DNA of 64,000 nucleotides from Candidatus Woesearchaeota archaeon (GCA_018696595.1 JABHQW010000003.1:124001-188000); one strand, 5' to 3'. Positions 1 to 8,250 are shown, counted from the first letter of the stretch. Numbers and translations: made by a program. Notes: a model not told the origin generated them from the letters alone.

Positions 1-2
1 TC

Positions 3-71
3 AAAGAGTTAACTAAAAAAGAAATTGATCGAATCTTTGTTAAAATTGTAATCCCAAAAGTAAAAAGATAA
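3..71 (+). CDS. 3' end of an unidentified CDS (partial)
   Basis: Frame 3 is open from the window start to a TAA at 69-71 and gives a basic tail ending in VIPKVKR. The gene begins outside the window, so its identity cannot be judged. It converges on the gene that ends at 88, leaving only 16 nt between the two stops. The call rests only on the open frame and the tight fit to its neighbour. Confidence 0.45.
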   Translation, partial: KELTKKEIDRIFVKIVIPKVKR

Positions 72-87
72 AGTAATAGAGTCTTTA

Positions 88-453
88 TTAAGGGTTAGTT
101 GTTCTTCCATTAATTGATCTTAATGCATCTTCTAACTGACGGACATATACAAGTTTAAGATTTTTATCAAACAAGTTCTTTATGTCTGTTGGAGTTGGAC
201 CTCCTCCTCTACTAATTGCTATAAAGTAACTCCAAGGTTGTTCTTCTTTTAATTGACGAACATCATCAAATCCAACATTAGATAAATGTAAAACATACAG
301 ATCATAATCTCTTGGAAGACGATCTACCCTCAGTTGATGAGAAACCCTTAGTTCAATTGGAATATTGGTCTCATCAGAAGCTAACCTTAATGATCCCGCA
401 ATCTTTTCTCCAACTCTAGAAGAATCTACCAGATATACTTTCTTCTCACCCAT
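88..453 (-). CDS. small receiver-like (REC-fold) hypothetical protein
   Basis: The 121-aa protein alternates beta and alpha segments like a degenerate response-regulator receiver. It has a first strand ending VDSS near residue 11, a third strand DLYVLHL near 51-57, a fourth strand YFIAIS near 76-81 and a last strand LKLVYVRQ before a helix. The acidic pocket and phospho-acceptor Asp of true receivers are not convincing. The start lies 2 nt beyond the stop of the DEAD-box helicase on the same strand, so the two are probably co-transcribed and translationally coupled. The receiver assignment is inference from the fold pattern; the function is unknown. Confidence 0.75.
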   Translation of the reverse strand: MGEKKVYLVDSSRVGEKIAGSLRLASDETNIPIELRVSHQLRVDRLPRDYDLYVLHLSNVGFDDVRQLKEEQPWSYFIAISRGGGPTPTDIKNLFDKNLKLVYVRQLEDALRSINGRTTNP

Positions 454-455
454 TA

Positions 456-1805
456 CTAATCACTTCTTCGAGTCATTTCTCTAGAACGGTATTGAGAACC
501 ACCAGATGAAGATGAGTTACTTCTACTTCTGGAACGATTGTATCCACCGCTTCCACCACGACTTCCGCCACGTCCACCATAACCTCTTCCAGCATGATGA
601 CCGTGTTGGTTTCGATGTCCACGAGTATCTCGATGACCACTAAACCTTCTTCGATTACCGCCATCAGAACTTTCTCGAGGACGAGCATCAAAACTTAACT
701 TAGGAAAGTCAGGAGCTTCAATTTCGCTGATTTCTAAATCAAATCTGTCAAAGATATTGTTAAAAACTTCATAATCTCGATCACTAAGTAAAGTTATTGC
801 TTTACCTTGTTCTCCAGCACGAGCAGTTCTACCAATTCTGTGAACATACTCTTGTGGGTCTTTGGACAAGTCATAATTAAAAACGTGTGTTACGCCTTTA
901 ATATCTAACCCACGAGCAGCAACAGCAGAAGCAACTAAAACATTTAACTTATCTTTGTTAAATCTTTCAATAACATTTAACCGTTTATTCTGACTCATTT
1001 TACCGTGAATCATTTCTGCTTTAATACCTTGTGCTTTCAAGTTAGGTGTTAACATTTCTACTGTTGAACGAGATGAACAGAAAATCATTACTCGATCAGT
1101 TTCTTCCGACTTAATCAAATGTACTAACAAAGAGAACTTTTGATTATGTGGAATATTGTAATAATGTTGCTCCAAAAATTCTTGCTTAACATGTTTGTCT
1201 GCTTCAGCTACAACAGGATTTTTCATGTGAGTTTTCTTAATATGTTCAATCTCATTAGAAATTGTTGCACCGAACAATAAAATCTGTCTTCCTTCAGGAG
1301 TTTCAGATAAAATCAGTTCAATATCTTCAACAAAACCCATTTCTACCATCTTATCTGCTTCATCTAAAACAAAACAGTTTACATTAGAAAAATTAACATT
1401 TCTTCTATTTAAATGGTCTAATAATCTTCCAGGTGTAGAGACAACAATGTCTGCTTTTCTCATTTCTCTAACTTGCGGATCTAAAGCAACTCCACCGTAA
1501 ACAGTAGCAATGTTACATCTTTTATACTTAGAAAATTTCTTTAATTCATTAGCAATTTGTACCGCCAATTCTCTAACTGGTGATAAAATTACAACTTGTA
1601 ATCCTTGTCCAGGTTTTACGTTATCAATTACAGGAACTCCAAAAGCTACTGTTTTTCCTGATCCAGTGTAAGACATTCCAATAACATCTTTTCCTTCCAA
1701 GATTAATGGGATTGCCATCTCTTGAATTTTTGTAGGGTTAACAACACCTTGTTCTTCCAACGCTTTGCTAACTTCTGTACTTACTTTTATATCTTTAAAT
1801 AACAT
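456..1805 (-). CDS. DEAD-box ATP-dependent RNA helicase with RGG/RS-rich tail
   Basis: This is a 449-aa superfamily 2 RNA helicase, expected to unwind RNA secondary structure in the cytoplasm (the DeaD/CsdA-like group). Visible motifs are the Q motif (Gln28), Walker A YTGSGKT at 46-52, Ia PVREL at 76-80, TPGR at 124-127, DEAD at 148-151, a motif III that reads GAT instead of SAT (179-181), AARGLDI at 296-302 and motif VI HRIGRTAR at 322-329. From residue 384 the tail is rich in Arg, Gly, His and Ser with RGG and RS repeats, typical of non-specific RNA binding. An AAGGAGAA ribosome-binding site lies just upstream of the ATG. The receiver-like gene follows after 2 nt. The GAT variant and PVREL (usually PTREL) are departures from consensus. 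The family call is secure; a cold-shock role is inference. Confidence 0.95.
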   Translation of the reverse strand: MLFKDIKVSTEVSKALEEQGVVNPTKIQEMAIPLILEGKDVIGMSYTGSGKTVAFGVPVIDNVKPGQGLQVVILSPVRELAVQIANELKKFSKYKRCNIATVYGGVALDPQVREMRKADIVVSTPGRLLDHLNRRNVNFSNVNCFVLDEADKMVEMGFVEDIELILSETPEGRQILLFGATISNEIEHIKKTHMKNPVVAEADKHVKQEFLEQHYYNIPHNQKFSLLVHLIKSEETDRVMIFCSSRSTVEMLTPNLKAQGIKAEMIHGKMSQNKRLNVIERFNKDKLNVLVASAVAARGLDIKGVTHVFNYDLSKDPQEYVHRIGRTARAGEQGKAITLLSDRDYEVFNNIFDRFDLEISEIEAPDFPKLSFDARPRESSDGGNRRRFSGHRDTRGHRNQHGHHAGRGYGGRGGSRGGSGGYNRSRSRSNSSSSGGSQYRSREMTRRSD

Positions 1806-2128
1806 TTTATTTATTTCTCCTTGAACAAACTCTAATTTACTTAACCTTTTAGTTTAAATAATTTGAAACAGAATGAGTATAAAATACGAGTATAAACTCT
1901 CTGCTTCCGCCTATTCAATAATACTATTTATTTAAACGGGGAGTTTATAAATGTTTGCAAATAAAATCCTATTTTTAACTTAATTCTTATCTCAGGTAAT
2001 AAGTCATTAATATTGGATTTATGTCAAAAAACCAAAAAAACAATCATTTGTGCCACAGCCTTTTTATATGAAAATAAGATTAGTTAATAATCATTAAATG
2101 AAGAAATATTAATTATGGAGGAATAAAT
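1806..2128. promoter_or_regulatory. divergent promoter region between helicase and the 129-aa gene
   Basis: These 323 nt hold no convincing gene. On the minus strand a TATA box (TTTATAAAC, 1943-1951) predicts a start near 1920 and an untranslated leader of about 115 nt before the helicase, which is unusual here because most genes look leaderless. Inside it, GAGTATAAA occurs twice in a row (about 1873-1895). On the plus strand a TTTTTATATG box near 2060 and a GGAGG at 2117-2121 serve the gene at 2129. A nearer minus-strand TATA candidate around 1850-1862 cannot be excluded. Confidence 0.5.
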
Positions 2129-2518
2129 ATGATTGAAAAAGTAAGGTTGGCATCAGGAGGAACTGCTGTTTCTCCATTATACGTCCAGAGAGATGAACAA
2201 GGTTATCGGGCAGGATTAAGACCGGAGGATGTTAACGGTATTCCTGCAGAAAATACGGTTTATCAAATGTTCCTTGCAGAAAGAAGAAGGATGTCAGGAT
2301 ATGATACGGGTCATTCCAGAATGGGATTAGATCAATTAACTGATTTTATATTAGGTGGAAGATCCCCACAAGGACTAATGGAATTAATTGCAGAAACTAT
2401 GGTGGAAGTTACATCCAAATTAGAAAAACCAGAAGAAGAATTAGAAAAGTGGGAAATAGTAGATTATACACTTGGAACCCTACTAACGAAGCAATACAAA
2501 CCAGAATTATTAAATTAA
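2129..2518 (+). CDS. hypothetical protein, 129 aa
   Basis: The protein is soluble, has no signal peptide and no motif I recognise, and has an acidic helical C-terminal half. The start is well supported by GGAGG 7 nt upstream of the ATG and a TATA-like box near 2060. It converges with the ACT-domain gene that ends at 2522. The function is unknown. Confidence 0.8.
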   Translation: MIEKVRLASGGTAVSPLYVQRDEQGYRAGLRPEDVNGIPAENTVYQMFLAERRRMSGYDTGHSRMGLDQLTDFILGGRSPQGLMELIAETMVEVTSKLEKPEEELEKWEIVDYTLGTLLTKQYKPELLN

Positions 2519-2521
2519 TTT

Positions 2522-3157
2522 TTATTTCTTTATTTCTCTTAGTGCATGATGCGCTTCAACAAGATTCTTTTCTTCAACATATACCAAAATGTCTGGCATA
2601 CTAATTATTGTTTCAAAAATATTAATATCTCTTGTAGCCAATTCCGAAGTAATTCTAGAAATCACACCTTTAACTTTAGTAAAATCAGCTGGAAAATGTA
2701 ATCTTATTTCAGAAAGGTTATCATTAACACTAAGAATATCTGCTAGCCTAAATAAATCTAACTTCTTTTTAAGATCCTTTTTATTAATAATTAATGATAA
2801 AAATTCTTTTCCCTTAACAATCCTAAAATTATCTTTAAGAATCTTTTTATTTAAGAAATCTTCACAAACCTCTTTAAATGATCGATCCTTTAATGTAATC
2901 CTAGCAACATTATCTTTAGTAAAGATAGACATATTTTGAAAAACTTTATCTGCTTTACTAGAACCAAGAATAGAAAACTCATCTAGGTCAAATCTCCTAA
3001 TTGCACTAATAACTGCATCTAAAGAATAAGCCAAACCATATTCGCTTATTAAGTATTTAGCTAAAGAACGAATATTAATTATTTCCCGTTTCAACGATTT
3101 CTGAATGGAAATATGTTTGTTGATGATGTTATGAACTTCTTGATTAACAGATTTCAT
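2522..3157 (-). CDS. ACT-domain regulatory-like protein
   Basis: The 211-aa protein starts with a predicted helical, HTH-like segment (about residues 1-55, including a tetrahelical SLAKYLISEYG stretch). It ends with an ACT-like fold in which VKGVISRITSELATRDINIFE and the following DILVYVEEKN match the beta-alpha-beta-beta-alpha-beta pattern of ACT domains, which bind amino acids in regulators and aspartate kinases. It has no kinase domain of its own. It is divergent from the aminopeptidase gene at 3221, and the two share a short AT-rich promoter region. The ligand is unknown. Confidence 0.75.
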   Translation of the reverse strand: MKSVNQEVHNIINKHISIQKSLKREIINIRSLAKYLISEYGLAYSLDAVISAIRRFDLDEFSILGSSKADKVFQNMSIFTKDNVARITLKDRSFKEVCEDFLNKKILKDNFRIVKGKEFLSLIINKKDLKKKLDLFRLADILSVNDNLSEIRLHFPADFTKVKGVISRITSELATRDINIFETIISMPDILVYVEEKNLVEAHHALREIKK

Positions 3158-3220
3158 ATATTTAAGAAATATTTTAATGTTTAAAAATCTTTATATATCT
3201 TACAAAAACTAACAACACTT

Positions 3221-4192
3221 ATGAAACAAACAATCCTAAAAACTCTTAAACAAAACTTACAATATCAAGAAGGTGAGAAAGTAGCAATTATTTATCAAGA
3301 ATGGGATGATTCCTTTGATAATTCTTTAAAACAAAACTTTGACAATTCTAAAATAGTTTCAGAAGAAATGTATAAAGTATTCAAAGAAAATAATATTAAT
3401 ACAAAATTGCTTTCTTACATTCCAGAAGAAGCTAGAAGTGGTGTTGATGCACCTAAAGAAATCTATGAAAAAGCAAAAGACAAAGACATAATCTTCATGC
3501 CAACAGTATTCTCTTTAACACATACAGATTTTACCAATAAACAAAAAGAAAGAGGAGCAAGACTTGCCAGCATGCCCAAATTCGCTTTAGATTGGTTTGA
3601 GACTTCTGGACCAATGGACGTCAATATGAAAAAGATAATTGCTCTAACAAAAGAATATAGTGATAAAATGAGAAACTCTTCTTCTGTTACAATTAAAGCA
3701 GCAGAAACAGAGATTGTAATTGAGATTAATAATAATTTAGTTCATGAGAGTAATGGTATCATTCCAAAAGGTGAATGTGGGAATCTTCCTGGAGCAGAAT
3801 CTTTCTGTGTTCCCAAAAATGCTAACGGTTATTTCACTATTTTCAAGGGTTGGGGTGGACCTTTTCCTTTAGAACATAACATAAGGTTCATTGTAGAAGA
3901 TTGTAAGATTATCAGATTAGAATGTTCTAACGAAAAATACTTAGAGAAAGTTAAACCCTTAATCTTTAAAGAAAAAAACTTTAATGTCTTAGCAGAGTTT
4001 GGCATTGGTACAAATCCGAACGTTACTAAAGAATCTCTAAAAAAGTATGGCTGGTCTGGCTTGTTAGCAGAAAAAATTTACGGCACAGTTCACTTCGCTA
4101 ACGGCAATAGCGCAGGAATGGGTGGCGATAACAATGTTCCCGTACATCTTGATTGGGTTATTGAGAATGCTAAGATAGAATGGGAAAAATAA
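3221..4192 (+). CDS. M29-type (thermophilic) aminopeptidase family protein
   Basis: The 323-aa length and C-terminal features match the M29 aminopeptidase (AmpS/aminopeptidase T) family, metal-dependent exopeptidases that release N-terminal residues. The sequence shows the GNLPGAESF segment (around residue 187), the AEFGIGTNPNV segment (around 260) and the C-terminal KIYGTVHFANGNSAGMGG...PVHLDWV region, which carry family metal ligands (Glu, His, His, Asp). The N-terminal half is more divergent than in characterised enzymes. A TATA box (CTTTATATAT, about 3189-3198) sits 25-30 nt upstream, which suggests a leaderless mRNA. The family call is firm; the substrate range is not known. Confidence 0.85.
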   Translation: MKQTILKTLKQNLQYQEGEKVAIIYQEWDDSFDNSLKQNFDNSKIVSEEMYKVFKENNINTKLLSYIPEEARSGVDAPKEIYEKAKDKDIIFMPTVFSLTHTDFTNKQKERGARLASMPKFALDWFETSGPMDVNMKKIIALTKEYSDKMRNSSSVTIKAAETEIVIEINNNLVHESNGIIPKGECGNLPGAESFCVPKNANGYFTIFKGWGGPFPLEHNIRFIVEDCKIIRLECSNEKYLEKVKPLIFKEKNFNVLAEFGIGTNPNVTKESLKKYGWSGLLAEKIYGTVHFANGNSAGMGGDNNVPVHLDWVIENAKIEWEK

Positions 4193-4212
4193 AAATAAGA
4201 AAGAAATAAGAT

Positions 4213-6543
4213 TTACCCTTCAACCACCCAAACTTTAACAGTGAAAGGTTCTTGCTCAACAGGATCTTCAGTTACTAGAACTTCTCCAGCAGGAACGTTA
4301 ACAATCCATTCTTTTGAAATTGAGTCACGGCCATCTGAAACTGTTAATTTAACTTTCTTCTTCCCACCACTAGTAAATGTTCTAGTAATTGTGTCTGTAC
4401 CTTTAACTGTCTGCTGTCTTAATCCAAGATCCCATTCGTAAGTTAACTTGTCCCCATCTAAATCTTTAGCAACAACATGAAAAATTATTTCTTCACCAAC
4501 CTGAGCAGTAGTTTCTTCTACAGGAATGTAATCTAGGATTTCAGGCACACGATTAGTATTCTTAATGATGACTTTAACAGGATGAACAACTTCAACTTCA
4601 CCATCAGCGGCAACAAAACTTAACCACTGTTCTGTTTGTTCATCACTAAATCTTTTATTCAGATATGATGATCCAGCAACAAAATTACTCCACCAACCAT
4701 CTGTTTTATTCATAACATAATTGTAACCGGGTTGCCATAAAAACACACCATCATTAAAAGATGCTCCAGGTGGAATGTTATCCAGTCTAATTTCTAACTC
4801 ATCTTCAGAATCAGGATCAGACGCAGAAACAACAAACATAAACTGTTGGTTTTCATTAACCACTAAAACATCTTTCTTAATCTTCAAACTAGGTTCACGG
4901 TTATTTTTAAGAACATCAATATCTACTGTCTGAGTGTTTCCAATCTTACCATCAGTTGCAGTAACAAAAACAACTTGTGTCCCCTCATCTTCATAATCAG
5001 TTTGCCATTCACCAGTTCGTTTCCCGGTAGGTTTACTATAATAAACATTAACGATATCACCATCAGGATCAATAGCTTCTGCAGTCAACTCAGCAAGTTC
5101 AGTTTCAGTAATAGTAACATCATCTAACTTACTAAACTCTGGCATTCTGTTAACATTGTAAACATACAAATCAACAGTTCCAACAGTACATAACTCTTTA
5201 CCACAAGCAGTTACTTCTAAAGGGACCATTCTTTTTTTCAAAAATAAATGTTCTAATCTTAACTTGTTCAAAACATTACTCCACCATTTACCGCTTCTTT
5301 TAATATAATCAAATGAAGGAGTCCATTCTAACACTTCTCCATCAAATTCTGCATCTGCTGGAAGGTTATGAATAGAAACTTTTACTTTGTCCCCATCAGG
5401 ATCAGAAGTCTCAACAGCCCAAGACATTTCTTCATTCTCATTAGCATATAATTTCTCAGGTAGAACCAAATCGGGAGTTCGATCAACATCAATAACTTTA
5501 ATTTCGACAACTCTTTTAATAATAAACTCGCCATCAGAAGCAGTAACATCTAATTTGTAAGTTCCTGCATCTTCGTAACCTGTTTGCCACTCTCCTTCAT
5601 CGTTCAAAGGAGTTTCAAAAGAATAACTTAAATCGTCTCCATCTTGATCTACATCAGGAAGATCTAAATAAGCGTTCTCTCCTTCTTTAACAGTTACAGG
5701 AAGAACAGTTAAATCTGGTTTTCTGTTTACATGTTCAACTTCAATGGTCCATTCTTTTTCTGTGTTAGAACTTCCATCACTAACAGTTAACTTTAAAGTA
5801 TGAGTTCCAGAAGAGTCAAAGTCAAAATAATACTTACCAGAAGATTCTTCGCCAATCGTTTCTTGATCTAATTGCCAAAGATAAGTTACTTCTTCTTTAT
5901 CATTATCTGTTGCTTGAACATAAAAAGATAGTTTCTCATCTTCTTTAACAGCAACAACTTTACCATCAGAAAAAGTGTCTACAATCTCAGGAGCTTGATT
6001 AGTGTTAAGCACATCTACCCCTACTCTAAAGTTTTGGTTAAATTCTCCATCACTAACTTTAAACTCGGCAACATAACTTCCAGCATTATTATATCCTGGA
6101 CTCCAGACACCATCTTTATCAAACGGTGCAGAAAAAACATAATTTAACGGGTCCCCATCAGGATCAGAGACCAAATCTTTCAAATCAATAATTTGTGTTT
6201 CTTTAACTGAAACTTTCTCTTCAGTTAAGTAAGGAGCTTGATTTTTATTTTCAATAACAATTTTTACAGTCTTAACTACTTGGTTAACACCATCAGAAAC
6301 AGTAACATCAACATCATACTCTCCAGCGTCATCATAACCAGTTTGCCATTCACCATTGTCATCTAAGGGGGTACTATAATAATAGAATAGCTTGTCTCCA
6401 TCGACATCTAAAGCTTCGGCTTTAACTTTCACTAAATCTGTTTCTTTAACAGTAAAAGTTTTAACAGCAGCAGTAGCAAAAGCTGTCAGTAAGAGTAATA
6501 CTAATAGTCCAGAGAGAATCAATGTTATTTTTTTGTTTACCAT
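4213..6543 (-). CDS. secreted multi-repeat protein with PKD/cadherin-like domains
   Basis: The 776-aa protein starts with a signal peptide (KK then a leucine-rich stretch ending AFATAA, about residues 1-26) and continues as a string of about seven or eight Ig-like beta domains of 80-100 aa. Most domains contain a D-x-D-G-D turn and the signature GEWQTGY-x-DAGEY followed by V-x-V-x-DG. These features are typical of PKD and cadherin-like, calcium-binding surface repeats. Two domains carry a long insertion with a WWSN core (near residues 420 and 620). There is no obvious membrane anchor at the C-terminus. It lies upstream of nothing else on its strand except the related lipoprotein gene at 6598-7620, from which it is separated by a T-rich terminator-like tract. 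A role in adhesion or the cell surface is inference. Confidence 0.85.
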   Translation of the reverse strand: MVNKKITLILSGLLVLLLLTAFATAAVKTFTVKETDLVKVKAEALDVDGDKLFYYYSTPLDDNGEWQTGYDDAGEYDVDVTVSDGVNQVVKTVKIVIENKNQAPYLTEEKVSVKETQIIDLKDLVSDPDGDPLNYVFSAPFDKDGVWSPGYNNAGSYVAEFKVSDGEFNQNFRVGVDVLNTNQAPEIVDTFSDGKVVAVKEDEKLSFYVQATDNDKEEVTYLWQLDQETIGEESSGKYYFDFDSSGTHTLKLTVSDGSSNTEKEWTIEVEHVNRKPDLTVLPVTVKEGENAYLDLPDVDQDGDDLSYSFETPLNDEGEWQTGYEDAGTYKLDVTASDGEFIIKRVVEIKVIDVDRTPDLVLPEKLYANENEEMSWAVETSDPDGDKVKVSIHNLPADAEFDGEVLEWTPSFDYIKRSGKWWSNVLNKLRLEHLFLKKRMVPLEVTACGKELCTVGTVDLYVYNVNRMPEFSKLDDVTITETELAELTAEAIDPDGDIVNVYYSKPTGKRTGEWQTDYEDEGTQVVFVTATDGKIGNTQTVDIDVLKNNREPSLKIKKDVLVVNENQQFMFVVSASDPDSEDELEIRLDNIPPGASFNDGVFLWQPGYNYVMNKTDGWWSNFVAGSSYLNKRFSDEQTEQWLSFVAADGEVEVVHPVKVIIKNTNRVPEILDYIPVEETTAQVGEEIIFHVVAKDLDGDKLTYEWDLGLRQQTVKGTDTITRTFTSGGKKKVKLTVSDGRDSISKEWIVNVPAGEVLVTEDPVEQEPFTVKVWVVEG

Positions 6544-6572
6544 TTTTTAGGTCAATTGTTTTTGATCAATAT

Positions 6573-6597
6573 AAAAAAGTAAAAAAGTAAAAAAAAA
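6573..6597 (-). terminator. T-tract terminator after the PKD-like lipoprotein gene
   Basis: Read on the minus strand this is three runs of T (9, 6 and 6) broken by AC, starting right after the stop of the lipoprotein gene. Oligo-T tracts are the usual archaeal intrinsic terminators. Confidence 0.5.
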
Positions 6598-7620
6598 TTA
6601 ATTTAAGGAAACATCAACGATTACTGGTGGCATGTTTACATCTTCTACGGTAACTGCAACTTTCTTAGTTACAGTGTCCTTACCATCATTGATAGTAATT
6701 ACAACAACATATTCACCATGATCAGTGTATCCAGTTTCCCAAACACCATCGCTACCAACAGGTTCGCTAATAGTAATAGTTAAGTCATCATTGTCTAGAT
6801 CGCTTACAACAGGTTTAACTTCAACAATTTCTCCTTCCTTAACTACAAGATCAACTAAGCCAGTAACTTCAGGTAATTCATTAACATCAGTAATAGTTAA
6901 CTTGAATACTTTTTCAGTTTCTAATTCACCATCAGAAGCTAATACTCTAACTTGGTATTCTCCTGCACTATTATGATCAGTAACTAAGTTTCCACTTTTT
7001 AACGGTTCACTAACAGTTACAGAAACAGCATCTCCGTTAGGATCTGATACTTTAGGTTCAAAGCTTACAGTGTCTCCTTCATCAACTAAAAGGTCTTTAA
7101 CACCTGTAACAACAGGAGCAACGTTAACTCTTTCTACAACAATTTTAATTTTCTTTTCAGTTGTTAATTTTCCATCAGTTGCAGTAATAGTAATAACATA
7201 CTCACCAGCGTCTCCGTAATTGGTTTGCCATTCGCCTTCCTTGTTTAAAGGCTTACTAAATGTATGAGTTACAACATCCTGATCTGGGTCTGTTACTTTA
7301 ACATTTAAGTTTACTAACTCGTTCTCTTTAACGTAAACTGCATCCATGTCTGATTCATAAACATCAACATTTTCAGGTTCTTCGGTAAGTTCAGGCAAGA
7401 TTATTTCTTCCTCAACACTATTAACTTCTTCTTCAACTTCTTCCATAGCTTCTTCTTCTAAATTTAATTCATTCTCAATTTGAGCGATCTCATCAATTAA
7501 GCTAAGATCTTCTGCAGCAACATCATCTGCTGGAATATCATACGCCTTATAATCTAAACATCCTACTAAGAATACAAACATAACTAAAACTGTTAAACTC
7601 ACCATAACTTTTTTTATCAT
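6598..7620 (-). CDS. lipoprotein with PKD/cadherin-like repeats
   Basis: The 340-aa protein has a lipoprotein signal (hydrophobic segment ending FLVGC, lipid-accepting Cys at about residue 21), an acidic Glu-rich linker (about residues 35-90) and three Ig-like repeats of about 85 aa. The repeats contain DPDQD, DPNGD and DLDND turns and the same GEWQTxYxDAGEY signature as the 776-aa neighbour. It is a shorter, membrane-anchored paralogue of that protein. A GAGGGGGAAG ribosome-binding site precedes the ATG, so the mRNA has a leader. A partnership in which the anchored protein displays or binds the secreted one is inference. Confidence 0.85.
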   Translation of the reverse strand: MIKKVMVSLTVLVMFVFLVGCLDYKAYDIPADDVAAEDLSLIDEIAQIENELNLEEEAMEEVEEEVNSVEEEIILPELTEEPENVDVYESDMDAVYVKENELVNLNVKVTDPDQDVVTHTFSKPLNKEGEWQTNYGDAGEYVITITATDGKLTTEKKIKIVVERVNVAPVVTGVKDLLVDEGDTVSFEPKVSDPNGDAVSVTVSEPLKSGNLVTDHNSAGEYQVRVLASDGELETEKVFKLTITDVNELPEVTGLVDLVVKEGEIVEVKPVVSDLDNDDLTITISEPVGSDGVWETGYTDHGEYVVVITINDGKDTVTKKVAVTVEDVNMPPVIVDVSLN

Positions 7621-7770
7621 TTTAAACTTCCCCCTCTTAAAGACTTCAACAAATATGAGCCTCTTTTCTCGAATTGAGTATTTTAGAATGACAACTCGTA
7701 TTTAAAGATTTATACACAGCAATGTATATTGTAGAGAGTTTATTGTAAGAAAAATGTGGCCCCACCGAGA

Positions 7771-7854
7771 CTTTCATAACAGTTCCGCTTTTTCGCAGTG
7801 CGTTGGGCTTTATGTCCAACCCGCTCTTGCGTTTCAAATGAGCGTAACCATTTG
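7771..7854 (-). other. 84-nt tRNA intron in the T loop (position 59/60)
   Basis: The exon-intron borders fold into a canonical bulge-helix-bulge. The exon T stem is CCGAG/CTCGG, the central 4-bp helix pairs exon TTCA with intron TGAA, and the two 3-nt bulges (AA^C and AG^T) contain the cuts. The intron helix AATGGTT/AACTGTT follows. Cutting after the second bulge nucleotide at each side regenerates the standard T loop. The intron body has further hairpin potential, such as CAAATG/CATTTG. Confidence 0.85.
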
Positions 7855-7876
7855 TTTGAACTCGGGACCACCCGAT

Positions 7877-7898
7877 TTCTTCCTGAACTAAATTCAGA
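7877..7898 (-). other. 22-nt tRNA intron in the anticodon loop (position 37/38)
   Basis: The intron contains a 5-bp hairpin CTGAA-TTTAG-TTCAG. A strict bulge-helix-bulge is less clear than for the T-loop intron: exon CTGA can pair with intron TCAG, but then the 3' bulge is 7 nt rather than 3. This looks like a relaxed motif. Removing it gives anticodon loop CTGATAA. Confidence 0.75.
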
Positions 7899-7960
7899 TA
7901 TCAGTCGGGCACTCTACCAAACTAAGCCATGGGGCCAATAGCCTGTTAAAATTAGAGCTC

Positions 7961-7970
7961 ATTTTTAAAG
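7961..7970 (-). promoter_or_regulatory. TATA/BRE promoter of tRNA-Ile
   Basis: The minus strand reads AACCTTTAAAAATG with its centre 30 nt before the tRNA 5' end. The AACC-TTTAAAA form is the same as the promoters of LeuRS, MetRS and the methyltransferase at 14720. Confidence 0.7.
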
Positions 7971-8134
7971 GTTTTGTTTAATGTTTCTCTATTTGATCAC
8001 AGGATATAAGCCAAGATCAATTTCTCTTCAAAGTAGTACTGAGACAAATCAATAAAAAGTAGTAAAACAGTTTTTCACTTCCAGAATGGTATCAGGTTAG
8101 AGAATATATTTTCAAAACCAACATAATTTATAAA

Positions 8135-8224
8135 GCAGTTCTTTTTCTGTAAATGTTAGATGGATGTTATCTAACAAAGCCTTGTGCTTTGGAACTGCAT
8201 TTGTAATGAATTTTACAAATACAG
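8135..8224 (+). ncRNA. hairpin-rich structured leader RNA (candidate)
   Basis: Three perfect hairpins lie side by side: GTTAGAT/ATCTAAC (8155-8161 with 8169-8175), AAAGC/GCTTT (8176-8180 with 8186-8190) and ATTTGTAA/TTACAAAT (8199-8206 with 8213-8220). Two alternative closing stems exist. GCAGTTC (8135-8141) pairs with GAACTGC (8192-8198), and CTGTA (8147-8151) pairs with TACAG (8220-8224). They cannot both form in one nested fold. TATA candidates lie at 8102-8112 and 8127-8135. A GAGGTG Shine-Dalgarno and a 25-codon ORF follow directly. This could be a cis-regulatory leader or an independent RNA; I do not recognise the family. Confidence 0.5.
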
Positions 8225-8250
8225 TAAAAAAGAGGTGTGATGTTTTTAAA

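Larger units (their letters stand above)
7757..7936 (-). tRNA. tRNA-Ile(GAU) with two introns
   Basis: Read on the minus strand, the ends form a perfect 7-bp acceptor stem (GGCCCCA with TGGGGCC) with discriminator A at 7757 and no encoded CCA. The D arm is normal (GCTT-AGTTTGGTA-GAGT) and the anticodon stem is CCCGA/TCGGG. The T stem is CCGAG/CTCGG. The 29 nt between the anticodon stem strands reduce to a 7-nt loop CTGATAA (anticodon GAT at 7902-7900) when 22 nt are removed after position 37. The T stem strands are separated by 91 nt, which reduce to the standard loop TTCAAAT when 84 nt are removed between positions 59 and 60. The mature tRNA is 74 nt. A TATA box lies 30 nt upstream. Isoleucine identity rests on the canonical 37/38 intron site and is supported by the general tRNA-Ile look. 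Confidence 0.9.

Noticed and set aside
7646..7837. minus-strand ORF of 63 codons across the tRNA gene
   Set aside because: It runs through the T-loop intron and the T stem of tRNA-Ile and has no promoter or ribosome-binding site that fits.
7877..7905. reading the tRNA as Phe (anticodon GAA) by cutting two nucleotides earlier
   Set aside because: The cut site would not be the canonical 37/38 position, and the rest of the tRNA looks like archaeal tRNA-Ile.
7981..8055. 24-codon plus-strand frame between the tRNA and the structured leader
   Set aside because: No ribosome-binding site, no TATA box at the right place and no link to the following unit.
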